Part shown: positions 1-12,009 of the stretch, one piece after another | Position numbering within the stretch: position 1 is the first letter of the stretch | Layout of the letters: each line of letters begins with the position of its first letter | NCBI RefSeq assembly: GCF_019925205.1 | Contig: NC_083560.1 | Location: 94,144,083-94,208,082, forward strand | DNA from: Metopolophium dirhodum | Taxonomy: Eukaryota; Arthropoda; Insecta; Hemiptera; Aphididae | Direction of reading: 5' to 3' | DNA: 64,000 nucleotides | Made by a program: the position numbers and the translations under genes | The notes under the pieces: generated by a model | Databases searched by the model: none | Told to the model about the DNA's origin: nothing | What the model saw: the letters and a program-made list of their open reading frames with translations, nothing else

Positions 1-408
1 ATAAGTTTTAAAAACCCTCATACTAATGGTCCTCTTGTAAATAGTTGTCCAGATTTTCAATTTTCAACTTTATTATTTAAAAATATGACATTTAAAATTC
101 AATCCAAAGCAAATAATATTTGTGGTCTTACTTCAGGAAAAATAGTTATCATTGGGAATATAATATGCTTCAAAGTAAATAACGAAAGTTACATAATCGG
201 TAAAGAATTTTTGGAAATGAAACCATTGTATACTGAACCTTGTGTATCTTCTCATTTGGGTATTTTTATGGTTTCAAATCTTTCTATGAGAAAAATATGG
301 CCCTTAAATAATGTTATCACAAAATACTTTTTGTGTGAAATTAATTTGGAATGTTTTGCTGCCTTTCCACTTTTACATATTGGCAATGATGAAAGACCAA
401 GCTTATGA
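1..408 (+). CDS. C-terminal fragment of a transposon-associated protein, cut by the window start
   Basis: The frame is open from base 1 to the stop at 406-408, so the N-terminus lies outside the window. The visible part is about 135 codons. It begins with an N-G-P-L-V-N-S-C-P-D-F-Q-F-S stretch and ends with F-P-L-L-H-I. From memory this resembles the tail of large aphid and ant proteins annotated as transposase-domain proteins; I could not verify this. It sits on the same strand about 150 bp before a DUF4806-type gene, which may mean both belonged to one mobile element. No catalytic residues fall inside the visible part, so the superfamily is not assigned. It could equally be a host protein tail. 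Confidence 0.4.
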   Translation: MSFKNPHTNGPLVNSCPDFQFSTLLFKNMTFKIQSKANNICGLTSGKIVIIGNIICFKVNNESYIIGKEFLEMKPLYTEPCVSSHLGIFMVSNLSMRKIWPLNNVITKYFLCEINLECFAAFPLLHIGNDERPSL

Positions 409-563
409 AATTTAAATTACTAACAAAAGCTTAATTCATGAGGTTAGAATGTTTTAACACTACCTATTTAACATTATTTATTTATTTACTATTATACAAC
501 TTATGATCTTTAGAAAGATGTTTTTATAAAAGACATTAAATTAATTAAAAGTAATATTTCTAG

Positions 564-3397
564 GAATTACGTAATTGTTGAATTTGTTGATGGTGTTCAA
601 GTAGTTCCACACAATTGGATATCATCTAACCAGACAGAAACATTTTACCCAGAAAATATAAACTCCAGGAAATATGACAAACTGGTCCTTAATACCGTTC
701 CATATGAGTCTTCATGGAAAACATTTTCTATAAAAAAATTTGGGGTTCCTCTGGTATTAAAAATTATATTATTGTCCATTATACAAATAATGAATTGTTG
801 TTTTTATTATTATTTAGATAACTTTATTAGGGCAAAACAAAAGTTAAAAATTGCTTTGCAATTATCTGAAGCTGAAGACTTCAATTCTGAGATCGATGAA
901 GTGCTTGCAAAAAAAAAACGGAGAGAGCTTGCTAATAAAAGGGTGAATAAACAGAGTATATTATCGCCCAAAATGATAAAAAGTCAAACTTCAAAATTAT
1001 CTAATTTTTCTATTCCACCACTGCCAATAGATCCATTTAAGTCATTACCTCGTAAGTATTATGAACAATTACATTATTCTGGTTAATTTAATTATGTTTT
1101 TTATATAATTATCATATTTTTTTAGTTGTCATAACACAAAAAAGAAAAATCTGTAATTTGCAGTCCAACAAGTTTAAACATTCACCTAAAGAAAAAAATT
1201 GTAAAAAATTAGATGAAGTGTCAATGGCTAGTCACAAAAATGTTGGAAAGAATACTAGAGGTAAAATATATAGTAATATAGTCTTAGTAAATATCATAAA
1301 AAATTATATTTTTACTATAATTTAGTTCTTATAAATTTTTCTAGATAACGAATCTTGCAGAAAAAATATTGGACATTTATACTCCCCTTCTACAAGTCAA
1401 CAAAATTGGTCGGTTGATAGGACATTTATTGAAGCAAATACTGAAGGTGATACAAGCATTAAAATAATTAATAAAAAACAGAGTTAAAAATCTAAACAAC
1501 TGTTAATATGCATAATTTCTGCTTTTAATTAATTGCACAATCTGAATAAAAATATTGGTAATTCTCCTTCTTCAAGTACCCAAAATTCATTTCCAAATAA
1601 CAAAAAACAATTTGTACACAAATCATTTAAAATTATACTCGCCTAAAACCAAAAATGCTGGTATGCCTACTTTGTCAAGTGGTAACAAAAAACCTAAATA
1701 TTAAGAGTAGTAGTAGAAGAATCCATAGCTATACCTAAACTCTGCTATTTATTTAACTTGATATTTATTAAATATTTATAGAAAATGATCTGATGGCATC
1801 TCCTCCAATGTTTAGTCCAATTAAAAGTGGTCTAAAAAGAAGTATTTTTGATATGACACCGCAAAAACCGGTAAAAAATGTTGCTGTGAGAAAATTGTTT
1901 CCTTAAACACAGTACAATTCCAATACATCAAAAATAGACAGTGAAGCTATTGGTAAAGAATTGTATTTTTAAACTATCCCTTACATATTTATTTAATCTT
2001 ATATTAATAAAGTTTATAGCAAATTATCTGATGGCAACTCCTTCAAAATTGAATGATAGCCCAATTATAAGTTTAACAGGTCTTTTTCAAAGCACACCAG
2101 AATCTGCTCATAAAAATGTAACACCTGTAGCAGACAGTCAACTAATGTCTTCGACAACACAGTCTGAGACATTCTCAAAAGACAGTGAAGCTAATGGTAA
2201 AGAATAAAATCATAAATATTATTATACACCTGACCTATTTTAAAAATAAAATATGTTTTGGTATATAATTGGTATATTTTATCAATTTCAATTGCATTAT
2301 ACTAGTTTTATGTTTTCAGTTAACCATGGTTGTATTTTAAAATTTATTACCTCAACATTACCACAGCTTAATACAAAATTAAATAAAATTATTTTAAATC
2401 AGTCCAAACATGAAGAATTGCTAAAAAAAATTTTACAAAATAAAACAGTGCACGATGAGAGCTTTTATGACAACACTGATTTAGAAGAATTCCCATTACA
2501 TAATTTAGATTCCTTAAAAAAAATAGATGGAAAACTAAAGTCAGATACATTATTTTACAAATGTTTGGTAAGGCTTATAAAATGTTAAATTACTATTTAT
2601 TTATATTTTATAAACAAAGCATATATTTTTTCCCTAGGTAAAACGATTGAAAGAATTTGGTGGTAATGATGTGTAAATGGTCACCAAATGCATTATGGAC
2701 TTCTTGATGACTGATAATTTAGGGATGCAAATATCTCTGACAGGACGTGGAACAAATAATAAGAAAAATGAAAAAATGTCACTCATTTCATTAACAATGT
2801 TTAAATTGATAACACGTAAGTTGAATTTGTATTATAATATTATTAACTTATATTGTTAAGAACACATTATAATTACTGTTAATACTTTATATGGGTAATT
2901 GATTACCCACCAATTTTTAATTAGATGATTAATAATGGTTTTTAATTCTTGTCATATGATTTAACTTGTTAGTAATGAATTTGATGTTTATGAGTGTTAT
3001 TAATTGAAAATTGTATGAAAATATAATATGATGGAATTCCATTTGAAGTGTATATTATAATTTATAACAACACAGATACTTCATTTTCATCTCATTTTTT
3101 TTTTTTATAATTTCTACTTACTTTTTATATTAACACTTTATTATTTATATTTTAATTTAATCAAAACCAATTGGATAAGTGTATATTTTTGAGAGAAAGT
3201 ATTGAATTAACAGTATGCTAATATTTTGATAATAATTATGATTTAACTAACTACATTTTCTTATGTAAATTTGTATTTTAAATGCAGGGGTAATATTGAA
3301 AAATGTATCCGGTTCAACAATTACTAGTATTAATAAAGCGGTTACTGGGTGGTTAAAACATGCCAAGGAAAGAAATGGACGAAGAGAATCATTGTAG
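564..3397 (+). pseudogene. Spliced DUF4806-family gene with an in-frame stop
   Basis: Several short exons with splice-like borders read in series: about 564-753, 818-1051, several small serine/asparagine-rich ones between 1120 and 2200, 2320-2567, 2638-2815 and 3288-3397. The N-terminal exon has the V-E-F-x-D-G-x-Q-V-V-P-x-N-W-I pattern common to this family. The last three exons encode the DUF4806-like domain (F-P-L-H-N-L-D-S-L-K-K, then K-R-L-K-E-F-G-G-N-D-V, L-G-M-Q-I-S-L-T-G-R-G, G-W-L-K-H-A-K). The joins 2567/2638 and 2815/3288 keep the frame. A TAA at 2674-2676 interrupts the domain directly before ATG 2677. The join 753/818 does not keep the frame with the obvious splice sites. The stop is TAG 3395-3397, and AATAAA-like sites follow near 3489. 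The family's function is unknown; it is expanded in insect genomes and often linked to transposons. I judge this copy a pseudogene. Confidence 0.6.
1728..2207 (+). repeat. Duplicated exon-plus-intron cassette, about 240 bp, two copies
   Basis: The block around 1728-1961 recurs at about 1962-2207. Both contain TATTTATTTAA, then an A/T-rich stretch ending in TTTATAG, then an exon-like ATCTGATGGCA followed by TCTCC or ACTCC, and both end with AGTGAAGCTA and TGGTAAAGAA. This is a local tandem duplication of one small exon and its intron inside the DUF4806-type gene. The copies have diverged by substitutions and small indels. Confidence 0.6.
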
Positions 3398-4638
3398 TGC
3401 AATTAGTCATTGAAATAATTATTTAATGGTCATTATAGTGATCACTGATAACCTAACATTATTTAAAGTTAGTTTTTTTTTTTTTTGTAATAAAGAATAA
3501 GTAATTCTTCAAACAAGTTTTTTTTTTAATTTCATTCATATTTTATTTGCTTACTTGATTAAAAATATAATTTTACAATTATAAAATAAAATATATATTA
3601 TAACAATATTTTATTATTATGATACCGTTTTTTTTAGCTGATATGTTGTTATTACAATAAAATAAAATAAATTATTTACAATTTATTACAATTTAAATCT
3701 GTATATAAAAAATTTATTGATTTTCCCACAAATTAAGTACCTTTATATTTTGTTTAAAAATCTTTGGAAAGAAAAATAGTTGTTAATTTTTAAAATTTAT
3801 GAAGGCTTAAAATAATTGAATGGGGTCATGTTAAAATCCCTATTGACAATAAGCTTTACTCATCTAATTATAAATAATTAAAAATGTAAATGTATTTTTT
3901 ACAAATTACACTTAAGTACGGTTGACTCCTCAATAGGACATAAATAAGGGATATTATTCCAGTAGATTTTTTGGATCTAAAATGAATTCCTTACAAGACT
4001 CGTACAGGAACCATTGAGACCTTATTGGGATATATTCATAACCTTTTCAAGAAGTTTCCAGGACCTTAATAGACTGCAAACATGAATATTATGGGAAATA
4101 TACAGACCATAATGGACCATGTTGTATCACTGGCCAGTTGGTTCCTGACGGGCAGTCTTATGGAAAGTCTGAACCTGGACATTAGGAATCCTACAGACCG
4201 CCTAAGACCTACCCAGACCGGTCTGGGATTTAAACAGGTATTTCCTATTAAGAGTCTCAGAGTCTCAAAAATCAGTCCCAAGACCTTCCTGGGTAGGTCT
4301 ATGTGTTGTTAGGGAATATTATCGGTTTTTACTTTTTTTTTGACTGCGGTCCGCAATCTTTTTTGTTATAAAAATAAGAGTTATCTCTGTCCTCTAAATA
4401 TTATAAATATTGCAGTATTCGACATGCGTGTAGGTATACTATGAATATTACTATGTTATACAATGTTTAATTACTTGTTGTAATTTCGCTTTTTGGGGAA
4501 AACTGTATAAGTAAATGTATTGTTTTCTTCTAAGAATTGAACATAAGCCTACATATGGCCTATATATGTCATATATATACGACTATATTATATATTGTTT
4601 TATTGAATTCGTCCACATGTTCTTCGATGGCATTTGAC
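3398..4638. other. No gene seen; AT-rich spacer with a slightly richer block at 3960-4320
   Basis: 3398-3960 is AT-rich without a convincing reading frame. 3960-4320 has higher complexity and overlapping ORFs on both strands, but no recognised protein motif. It holds a perfect 16-bp palindrome at 4212-4227 (CCCAGACCGGTCTGGG). It may be part of an unidentified repeat. Confidence 0.4.
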
Positions 4639-5568
4639 TAGGGATCCCAGATTTATTTTTTAAAAATACGGGACATTTTTTTAAAATCATATCTATACTT
4701 CAATATTTGTAATTTGCATTTTCATTAGTGTTTATTTGAGGAGGGGGGCAGAGGGGACTTATGTTTTTTTAAACTTATATTTTTCTCAGTTACTAAATAT
4801 TTAATATACTATAAAATAAAGTTAAACACAATACTAGATAGTAGAAACAAATATAAATTATAATTAAAATTAAAAACAAATATTATGGTCACTTTCCTAT
4901 AATAAAATTTTAACAAAAAATTATTAATTTATAACATAATATATTAGGTGACTTCCCTATGATAAAATTAAAATAAAAACAAAAATTAAACAAAAATTTA
5001 AATAATGTAGGAACATTTAGTTTTAGATACTTATTTTTAAACATCATTGATTATCTGCATATTTTTGACTAGAATGAATTTCTCTTTGTAGTTTCTCATT
5101 TTCCGAGAGAAGATGATGAAACTCAGCACAACTTTCATTGAAAAATAGTTTAATATTATAATACAATAGGCAAATCGTTCATATATTTTCATGATTTCAA
5201 ACCGACGGTCATCAATATAGATAAGAATATTCTTATCTATCTCTATGCCGGAAGTCGAACGGTTGATAGCCGATATAGTATCAGTGTGACCTCAATACCA
5301 ACAAAAAAATCATAGGAGATAATTATAATTTTTTTTTATAATCCAATATTTATTTATTATTTGATTTAGATAGTATAGTTTACCAATAATTAAAAATTTA
5401 AAAAGCTAAATAATACAAAAAAATTTAATTTTTAAAATAAGGTACATACGAGACGGATTATCCAAAATACGGGACAAAAGTGTTATTTTTAAACTTTTGT
5501 CGGGACACCGGGACACTTCCTTCAAATACGGTACAATCCCGTAAAATACGGGACGTATGGGATCCCTA
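4639..5568. mobile_element. Non-autonomous hAT-type element, 930 bp, complete ends
   Basis: The termini are an 11-bp perfect inverted repeat: TAGGGATCCCA at 4639-4649 and its complement at 5558-5568. The element is flanked by the 8-bp direct repeat CATTTGAC at 4631-4638 and 5569-5576. An 8-bp duplication is the hallmark of hAT transposition. The subterminal parts carry repeated ATACGGGAC motifs on both sides. The inside is AT-rich with no transposase ORF, so mobilisation would have needed a relative in trans. A 20-bp palindrome lies near 5219-5238. Confidence 0.85.
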
Positions 5569-7327
5569 CATTTGACTTACACGTTTATAACCGAATAACG
5601 ACGACAAATATATTGAAATCAACGCAGTTTATTGTACAGCCACGTGTGATGTTAACAATATGGTATAAACTATAAATGCAATTTGGTAATGTTAACGACG
5701 GACCCTCCTAAATTCGACGATTTCAACAAAAACACCCGAAAAATTAGATCGTTCTTCTTTGACGTCCAAATAACACCAAACACATGGATGTTGTAAAACC
5801 CCAACCTCCTAATGTCCATTTGTGTTGCGTCGCAATATGTTTTGTGGTGTATGGTATTTATTATATTATTACCATGTTACATGCTTCTTAGTTTTTATTA
5901 CAAGTTATAACGAAAGACTTCTCTAAGCAGTCACAAAATATGACCTCTAAATCCTAGATAGTATTAATTTTAATATTATTATAAGCATTAGTTGATTATT
6001 TATCATTTTTCAAGACATTAATAATGATGGTTAATGTCTTTAGGTCTAAAATATTATATTTATATTATTGTCTGGTCACTGGCGGTATCTGATATAACAT
6101 TAGTCATTATAACAGTTTTGATAATTTTTTAGGAATACATTGTCAATTATTATCAAGCTTTGAGGAATGATGTTATTGTTGTACTAAAATCAGCGGCGGC
6201 AATGTGAATATGCAATTACTAATTTAGGCATTAGTTTATTTATGAATGTCTACCTGTGCGTTACACTTTTTTCCACAAATTGTCTTTTGTTTTTTTCATT
6301 CTTATTACACAAATAACAGGTGGCGACATGGCTGACCACCTCACATAAATAGGGTATATTATAGAAAATAATATTTATTATAATAGCACGATCAATTCCA
6401 ATTTTAATTTTAAGTGTATACGTTTTGTACACGCACGACCGTACATTTGTGAATTAGGAACCTGCTCTCGGCTGCCTCTATAATATTATTCTAAATATAA
6501 TAAATAATAATAATTACGTTGTAACGTGTAGGTAAAACCGTAGCCCGTAGGTACTGCAATAGTATAGTAGTCTGTTGTAGTCATCAACAACTAATTTATT
6601 AATTCACCTAATATTAGAGTAAATACTAGGTATACTTAAAGAAACTTGAATTCATTTGCTTTTCAAATCAACTGTTATCCGTTTCTAATGTCTATCCAAT
6701 GAGCCACAATAAGGGAATAATAAATTCCTCCCCACAAAATCGATATTGTGATTTGTGACATAAGTACAGTTACAGTTCAATTTTAGTAGTTATACCTTAT
6801 ACTACTATAACTATTGCAACATGCCAACTAATATAAGTACAATATAATTAAAGTTGTTGTCATTATATTATATTATATTTTATGAATTTCAGTAAATTAA
6901 CGTCTAAATCTCATCTCCTCTCAAACCAAAATCGATATCTGTGTAGTATATTTTGTCTCAATGTAAATGGGCCGTTCGCCACGATTCGCAATGCGAAAGT
7001 TCATATTATGTCGATCGGATTACTGCAGTGCAGCAGACAGTGATTATTGCACAAACACATAATGCACATCATGCTTGTTTCGTGTATTAAGTTTGCTATC
7101 CGATTCAAATGAGATCGTAATCGTAATGATATCGAACCGATTACATTGGGCTGTATTATTATTCTATACTTGCAGCTGCGGGTTCTACAGACTTGCAGTA
7201 CAACGTGTTCGATGTACACAATATAAGGTCTGCAGAGTGAAACGAATTCAATTAATCGTCGCCTACCGAGCTATATAACCTTTGCAGCATTCAGAAGACA
7301 GTTACAGTTCAATTTTAGTAGTTATAC
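5569..7327. other. No gene seen; AT-rich, with a 30-bp direct repeat
   Basis: I see no convincing coding sequence on either strand. A 30-bp segment beginning ACAGTTACAGTTCAATTTTA occurs at 6766-6795 and again at 7298-7327. The second copy lies directly against the left end of the MULE element. 6960-7280 is slightly richer in G+C but its short ORFs show no motif. Confidence 0.4.
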
Positions 7328-7612
7328 GTCAAGGAGGTATTGTCCGAGTTGCGGTCGCAATAGACGAATTGCGGTCTTAATAATATTGAAGGTAAAATTA
7401 ACGTCTTAATTGCGGTCAGTATCCGGTTATCGATTATCCGATGAGCTCTTTTCCAATTTTCGACAATATGCGATGTTGCCAAAATTTTGTAATTTATTAT
7501 TTCCACGTATTATTACACCAATTATTATGATACGAGACGCGAGCTTTATCGACAATGTTATCGTACGTCAACGTAAGTCAACGTTATATCGTTTAGTCTA
7601 TTGCAAGACGTT

Positions 7613-9967
7613 CAGGGTTTCCAACAACAGGGAAATTTCCCTAGATTTAGGAAATGGAGTACTGTTTAGGGAAAAAGGGAAATTTTAATCAAAAATCATG
7701 ATATATAGGGACATTTTTGGAATATCGTGTATGATACTTGAATAATAAAACGAAAAAAACGTTTCTGTAAAAAAAATTAAATGGAAAATGTTTAAATGTA
7801 TTGTTTATTTTGTGAGGCATAAGCTAGTCATGTCCACTAATTTAAGTGTATCGCCGATGAAAACCTGCAAAAAACCGTATTACAGGTAAAAATATAATCC
7901 GTCCTTGGAAATGACTTGAAGTTTGTAGGATGGCTAACAAAAAGTAAAAAAGGTATGAATCTTATTTTTAATTAATTTGTTGAAATTTTATTTTTGTTTG
8001 AATATTGTTTCTATAAACATTAACAATTTGTTTATTTATAAGGTCTGTCTTTTTTCCATTGTACCGCATGTCAATTTGATGGCATTGCTGGTAAATCTGA
8101 AATAGTAAAACACGCTAATGGAAAAAAACATTTAAAACTTGTTGAGATATAAAGAGAATATGATAGGCTATGCTGGAGATGGTGCCAACAATATGATGGG
8201 CAAACATCATTCATTAGCTACCAATTTGATGAAAGATGTGCCAGATTTGTTCATTATGAAATGTATCTGCCATTCTTTTCATCTGTGCGCTTCCTATGCT
8301 TGCTTAAAATTGCCACGCTTTGTAGAAGATTTTACTAGAAATGTGCACAATTACTTAAATAATAGCTCAAAACGACTCCTTGAATTTAAAGAATTTCAGG
8401 TTTTTTGTAATATTAAACCACATAAGATTTTATTCCCGGGAAAAACAAGATGGCTATCATTATTGTCGGTGGTTAATCGCCTTATTCAACAGTTTACCGC
8501 GTTAAAACTTTATTTCACCAGTGCAGTCTTAGAAGATAAAATTTTGAACTCACAAACAGTATTAGACTCATTATCAAACCCATTCACTCTGTTGTACCTG
8601 TAATTTCTAGCATTTGTTTTAACGTTTTTTGTTGATTTAAATATTGAGATGCAATCAGAAGGAATTAAAATACATCTCGTCTATGGTAAAATTTATATAA
8701 AAAATAAGAAATTATATGAAATTCAATACAAGAATCCAAATTATTATTTACATGAAACAAATTTTTGTGGTGGTGTTGTTTCTGCTTCTATTTGTTCTCT
8801 GTTAAAGGAGAATCAAGTAACAGCTTCGCAAGTAACTGCATTTAAAAATCGCTGCCTCAGCTTTGATATAGAAGCAACACGACAAATTAATATTAAATTT
8901 CCGTTTCAAAGTATGGAACTATTAAAAAATTAAAAAATTCTAGAACCAAAAATTGTATTTCAGTCTGGAATATTTTCACTTGGTCCACTGTCATCACACC
9001 TTCCAATACTCACCAAAAATATTAACTTAGATGACCTCGATAGGGAATGGAGGAAACTATCCAACATTGAAGGCGTCGAAGACTTGAATGTAAATATGCA
9101 AGTTACAACATTTTGGTCTAAAGTGATTAATATTAAAAAAAGTGACAATACCAAAATGTTTCCATTGTTAACAATCGTTATAAAAAACATAATGACTCTA
9201 CCTCATTCGAGTGCATGTGTTGAGCGAATATTTTCATGTGTAAATTTGATTAAAACAAAATACCGCAACAGATTGAACACACACAATTTAATAGGATTTT
9301 TACATACCAAACAAGTGATAAAAGATTCTAATTGTTATTCATATTCATATGAATCTAATAACATTATGGATTTGTTTAACCAACAAATTTATGATTTTAA
9401 AATTTAATTTGTTATGTTGTAAACTGGATATTTTTATCCATTTTAAATATTTTTATTTGCTTAAATCCTATTCTTTAGAATCAACAAAGATTGTTAAGAT
9501 TTATTTTAATGTTTTATTTAGCATTGCTTATAATTAAAACAGATTCTTAAGTTATTATTTTTATGTTTAATTTTAAATGGTTATAATTAATAAAGATTAT
9601 TAAGTTTTTATTTTATTGTTTTATTTTACATGTTTTACCTATACTTTTTGAAAAAAAGATATTGATAATTTAACATTTGGAACTGTTGTTAATGTATTGT
9701 CATGTGGTAAGTATTTATTTATTTTTTAACTAAGAATTAATTTTGTTAGTTCAATAAGTGAAATTATCTTTTATTTATTTATCCTTGTCAACTTTTTGAA
9801 GTTAGAAGTTAGAACTATTAAGTGGGTGTAATATTTTTAAATCTTCTTTTAGGGGGTGTGGGGGGGCGAAGCCCCCCACAACTTGATAACAAAATATTAC
9901 AGGGAAATAATAGGGAAATATTGATATAAAATATAGGGAACTTATGATAAATGAGTTGGTAACCCTG
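7613..9967 (+). mobile_element. hAT transposon nested in the MULE, 2355 bp, complete ends
   Basis: The left end begins CAGGGTTTCCAAC at 7613 and the right end is the complement of CAGGGTTACCAAC, finishing at 9967. The 8-bp direct repeat AAGACGTT flanks it at 7605-7612 and 9968-9975. Subterminal AGGGAAA motifs recur at both ends. A GC-rich hairpin (TGTGGGGGG, loop, GCCCCCCACA) lies at about 9857-9880, close to the right end. Internal coding sequence is a broken hAT transposase. Confidence 0.88.
7914..9407 (+). pseudogene. hAT transposase remnant
   Basis: An N-terminal zinc-finger-like segment (H-C-T-A-C-Q-F-D, then K-H-A-N-G-K-K-H) reads across a probable small intron (about 7951-8040) before 8139. 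The ORF at 8139-8603 has the hAT core: G-Y-A-G-D-G-A-N-N-M-M-G, where the Asp fits a catalytic position, then C-I-C-H-S-F-H-L and K-T-R-W-L-S-L. A further piece at 8649-8933 is in a different frame. The ORF at 9084-9407 carries the hAT C-terminal dimerisation segment H-S-S-A-C-V-E-R-I-F-S-C-V-N followed by K-Y-R-N-R-L. Frame breaks near 8140, 8605 and 8930-9080, and loss of the region before the second catalytic Asp, make it non-functional. Confidence 0.75.
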
Positions 9968-9994
9968 AAGACGTTTTTGTATCAACACGTCAAA

Positions 9995-10387
9995 ATGTCA
10001 CAACTATCTGTAATGTATAGTGAAAAAGGGAAAATTTTGCTTGTATTAAATAATTTTAAATTTAGAGAGTACCGTTTTCTTAAGACAGGAGAAATGTCTT
10101 GGAGTTGCACTAATAAAAATTGCAATGCAAAACTCTACACTATCGGGGAAAATCACTTATTTTCAAGAACGCAAAATGACCATAAAAACCATAAAGCTGA
10201 TACTGTTCAAATTTTAAACAGACAGAAGATAAACAACTCGGTAAAAAGGAAGGCTGATGAATTATCGTTTTCGGAAAGGCCAAGGAAAATAATTCGTCAA
10301 GAGGTGAAGAAAGATGTCAATATTTTGAATACATTCACAGACAGAGACATGATTCGCATTGGTAAATCAATTAAATTAATAATATAG
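9995..10387 (+). CDS. FLYWCH zinc-finger N-terminal part of a MULE protein
   Basis: I start at ATG 9995 because the longer frame from 9944 would begin inside the inserted hAT. The protein opens M-S-Q-L-S-V-M-Y-S-E-K-G-K and contains a FLYWCH-type DNA-binding module: F-R-E-Y-R-F-L, W-S-C-T-N-K-N-C-N-A-K-L, then H-L-F-S-R-T-Q-N-D-H-K-N-H. Such modules precede the DDE domain in many insect Mutator-like transposases. A basic K/R-rich linker follows. The frame stops at 10385-10387, and the DDE centre is absent because of an internal deletion. Confidence 0.7.
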   Translation: MSQLSVMYSEKGKILLVLNNFKFREYRFLKTGEMSWSCTNKNCNAKLYTIGENHLFSRTQNDHKNHKADTVQILNRQKINNSVKRKADELSFSERPRKIIRQEVKKDVNILNTFTDRDMIRIGKSIKLII

Positions 10388-10439
10388 GTGAAATACCTAA
10401 GATTTCTAAGCCTGGTGGAGAAAAATAGTGGGATTAGGA

Positions 10440-10730
10440 CTGACTGTAGAGTACAAGAATAAGAACTCGGAAATTTGAAAATGGTTACACTACGTTTTTG
10501 GATTGACTTTTCTCCCTCCAGATGAAGTGGGAAATGTGTTTTTAGATTTAATCGCCGAACAACCTATAGATTCAAGAGTTACTGAATTTAGTGACTATTT
10601 AGTCGATTATTATATTAGCAATAATGCTACTTTTCGAACTACACTCTGGGCAGCTTTGTACAATGATGTTTGGAGAACGAATAATGGAAGTGAAGCGTTC
10701 AATTCTAAATTCAAAACTGAGAACCGATGA
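10440..10730 (+). pseudogene. MULE transposase C-terminal fragment
   Basis: From about 10451 the reading gives Y-K-N-K-N-S-E-I, a TGA stop, K-W-L-H-Y-V-F-G-L-T-F-L-P-P-D-E-V and then W-R-T-N-N-G-S-E-A-F-N. The N-G-S-E-A-F block carries the Glu expected at the third catalytic position of MULE transposases. The first two catalytic Asp residues are missing because of the deletion between this piece and the FLYWCH ORF. The same family, less damaged, lies at 28728-29700 on the minus strand. Confidence 0.72.
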
Positions 10731-11299
10731 TCGCTACATCCCAACATATTTGAATTTTTGAATTGTGTCAAAAATATTCAGATTGATACATATTCAAAAA
10801 TCAATTCAGTAGTTTTGGAAACTAATCAAAAAAAACGAGAGCATAAATCAGAAATTTATTAAAAATAAAATACAACAGTATTTGAAAAAACAAATTGACT
10901 CGCTGATATTTGTGAAATGTGAATCATACAAATATGAACCGGTTTAATATTATAAATATATTAATTTTATCCGTTGAATGTGTATTTTATATTTTAAAAT
11001 GTGACTATATTATAATTGAATGTGTAAGTGTAACTATAAACTAACTATAAATTTGTATTTTGACGTAACGTATTTTGACCGTTTCATTTTTGTATTTAGC
11101 ATAATAATATGTAACTATGTAAATATTTAAAAGATAATAATTATTAATCATATTTTTTTACCGCAACTAGGATTTTTACCTATTTTGATATTTAACCTGT
11201 TTTGATCCCGACCGCAACTCGGATTTTTTTTTTACCTGTTATAATCTCGACCACAACTCGGTATCAATCCACCGGGAAAATCCCGATTTTCCTATAGGC

Positions 11300-11460
11300 C
11301 TATCCACCCCTGTCAGCAAATTTTAACTTTAGACTAAGTTAAATTACTTTTTTTCAAAGTTAACTTTTAACTTAACGAGTTAACAAAAAAAAATACAAGT
11401 AACTTTTAACTTAACTTAACGAGTTAAAAAAAATCGTTAACTTGCCCAGCTTTGGTTAAT
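11300..11460. repeat. One end of a hAT-like repeat with TTAACT-rich subterminal units
   Basis: The block has several copies of AACTTTTAACTTAAC and ACGAGTTAA, and ends GTTAACTTGCCCAGCTTTGG. The complement, CCAAAGCTGGGCAAG, looks like a hAT-style terminus. The partner end was not found nearby, so this is a truncated copy or a fragment. The assignment rests on terminal sequence style alone. Confidence 0.35.
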
Positions 11461-12009
11461 ATTGCTACTTAAGTGGCGATTTTTTAAATATAATTTGGTA
11501 AACTTAATACTTACCTAACATTTTTATGTATTGGGGAAACAGATTAACAAAACGCGCTCTGGTGGAAACCATTTGTACCTCCCGATTCAGGGCGTATAAA
11601 TATAGTTTTATACTGGTTATTTTACTTTTTATAATAGATGAATTTTGGTATCGAAACTTCATACGCTTTTATAGCTAACTGTATACGTTGGTAAGTACAA
11701 TTTCTACTAATATTATCAATTACATTCAAACAGTGGCGGCTCGAAGGAGGTATATTTGAATCATGTGATTCATAGAAATATTAATGGGTGGGTGGGTGGG
11801 TGTCCTGTGGTTGGGAAAGTTAGTTTGAAGAAGTTTTAAAAGTTGGTAATTCAATTAGAAATATAATGTTCAGCTCTATATGGACTACATGTGTATCAGC
11901 GTAAGTCGTACAGTAACAGCCAACATTAGGTTAAGCGGTTAATCCCGGTACACACATGTGTAAAGAATGGAATATAAATATATTGATATGTAATATAAGT
12001 ACAATTATT

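Larger units (their letters stand above)
7328..11275 (+). mobile_element. Decayed Mutator-like (MULE) element with FLYWCH gene; carries a hAT inside
   Basis: The ends near 7328-7380 and 11225-11275 form an imperfect inverted repeat sharing CCGAGTTG and TGGTCG or CGGTCG blocks; the rest differs by substitutions and small indels. The right end also contains tandem-like ACCGCAACT(C/A)GGATTTTT units. Inside are a FLYWCH zinc-finger ORF and a transposase C-terminus, with the middle of the transposase missing. A hAT element sits at 7613-9967 between the left end and the FLYWCH ORF. Without that insert the MULE would be about 1.6 kb. The exact ends and target duplication were not resolved. Confidence 0.6.

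Noticed and set aside
4066..4312. Overlapping ORFs on both strands near 4.1-4.3 kb
   Set aside because: No recognisable motif; short; likely chance in an unidentified repeat.
7001..7278. Short ORFs upstream of the MULE
   Set aside because: No motif, no sign of constraint, and overlap on both strands.
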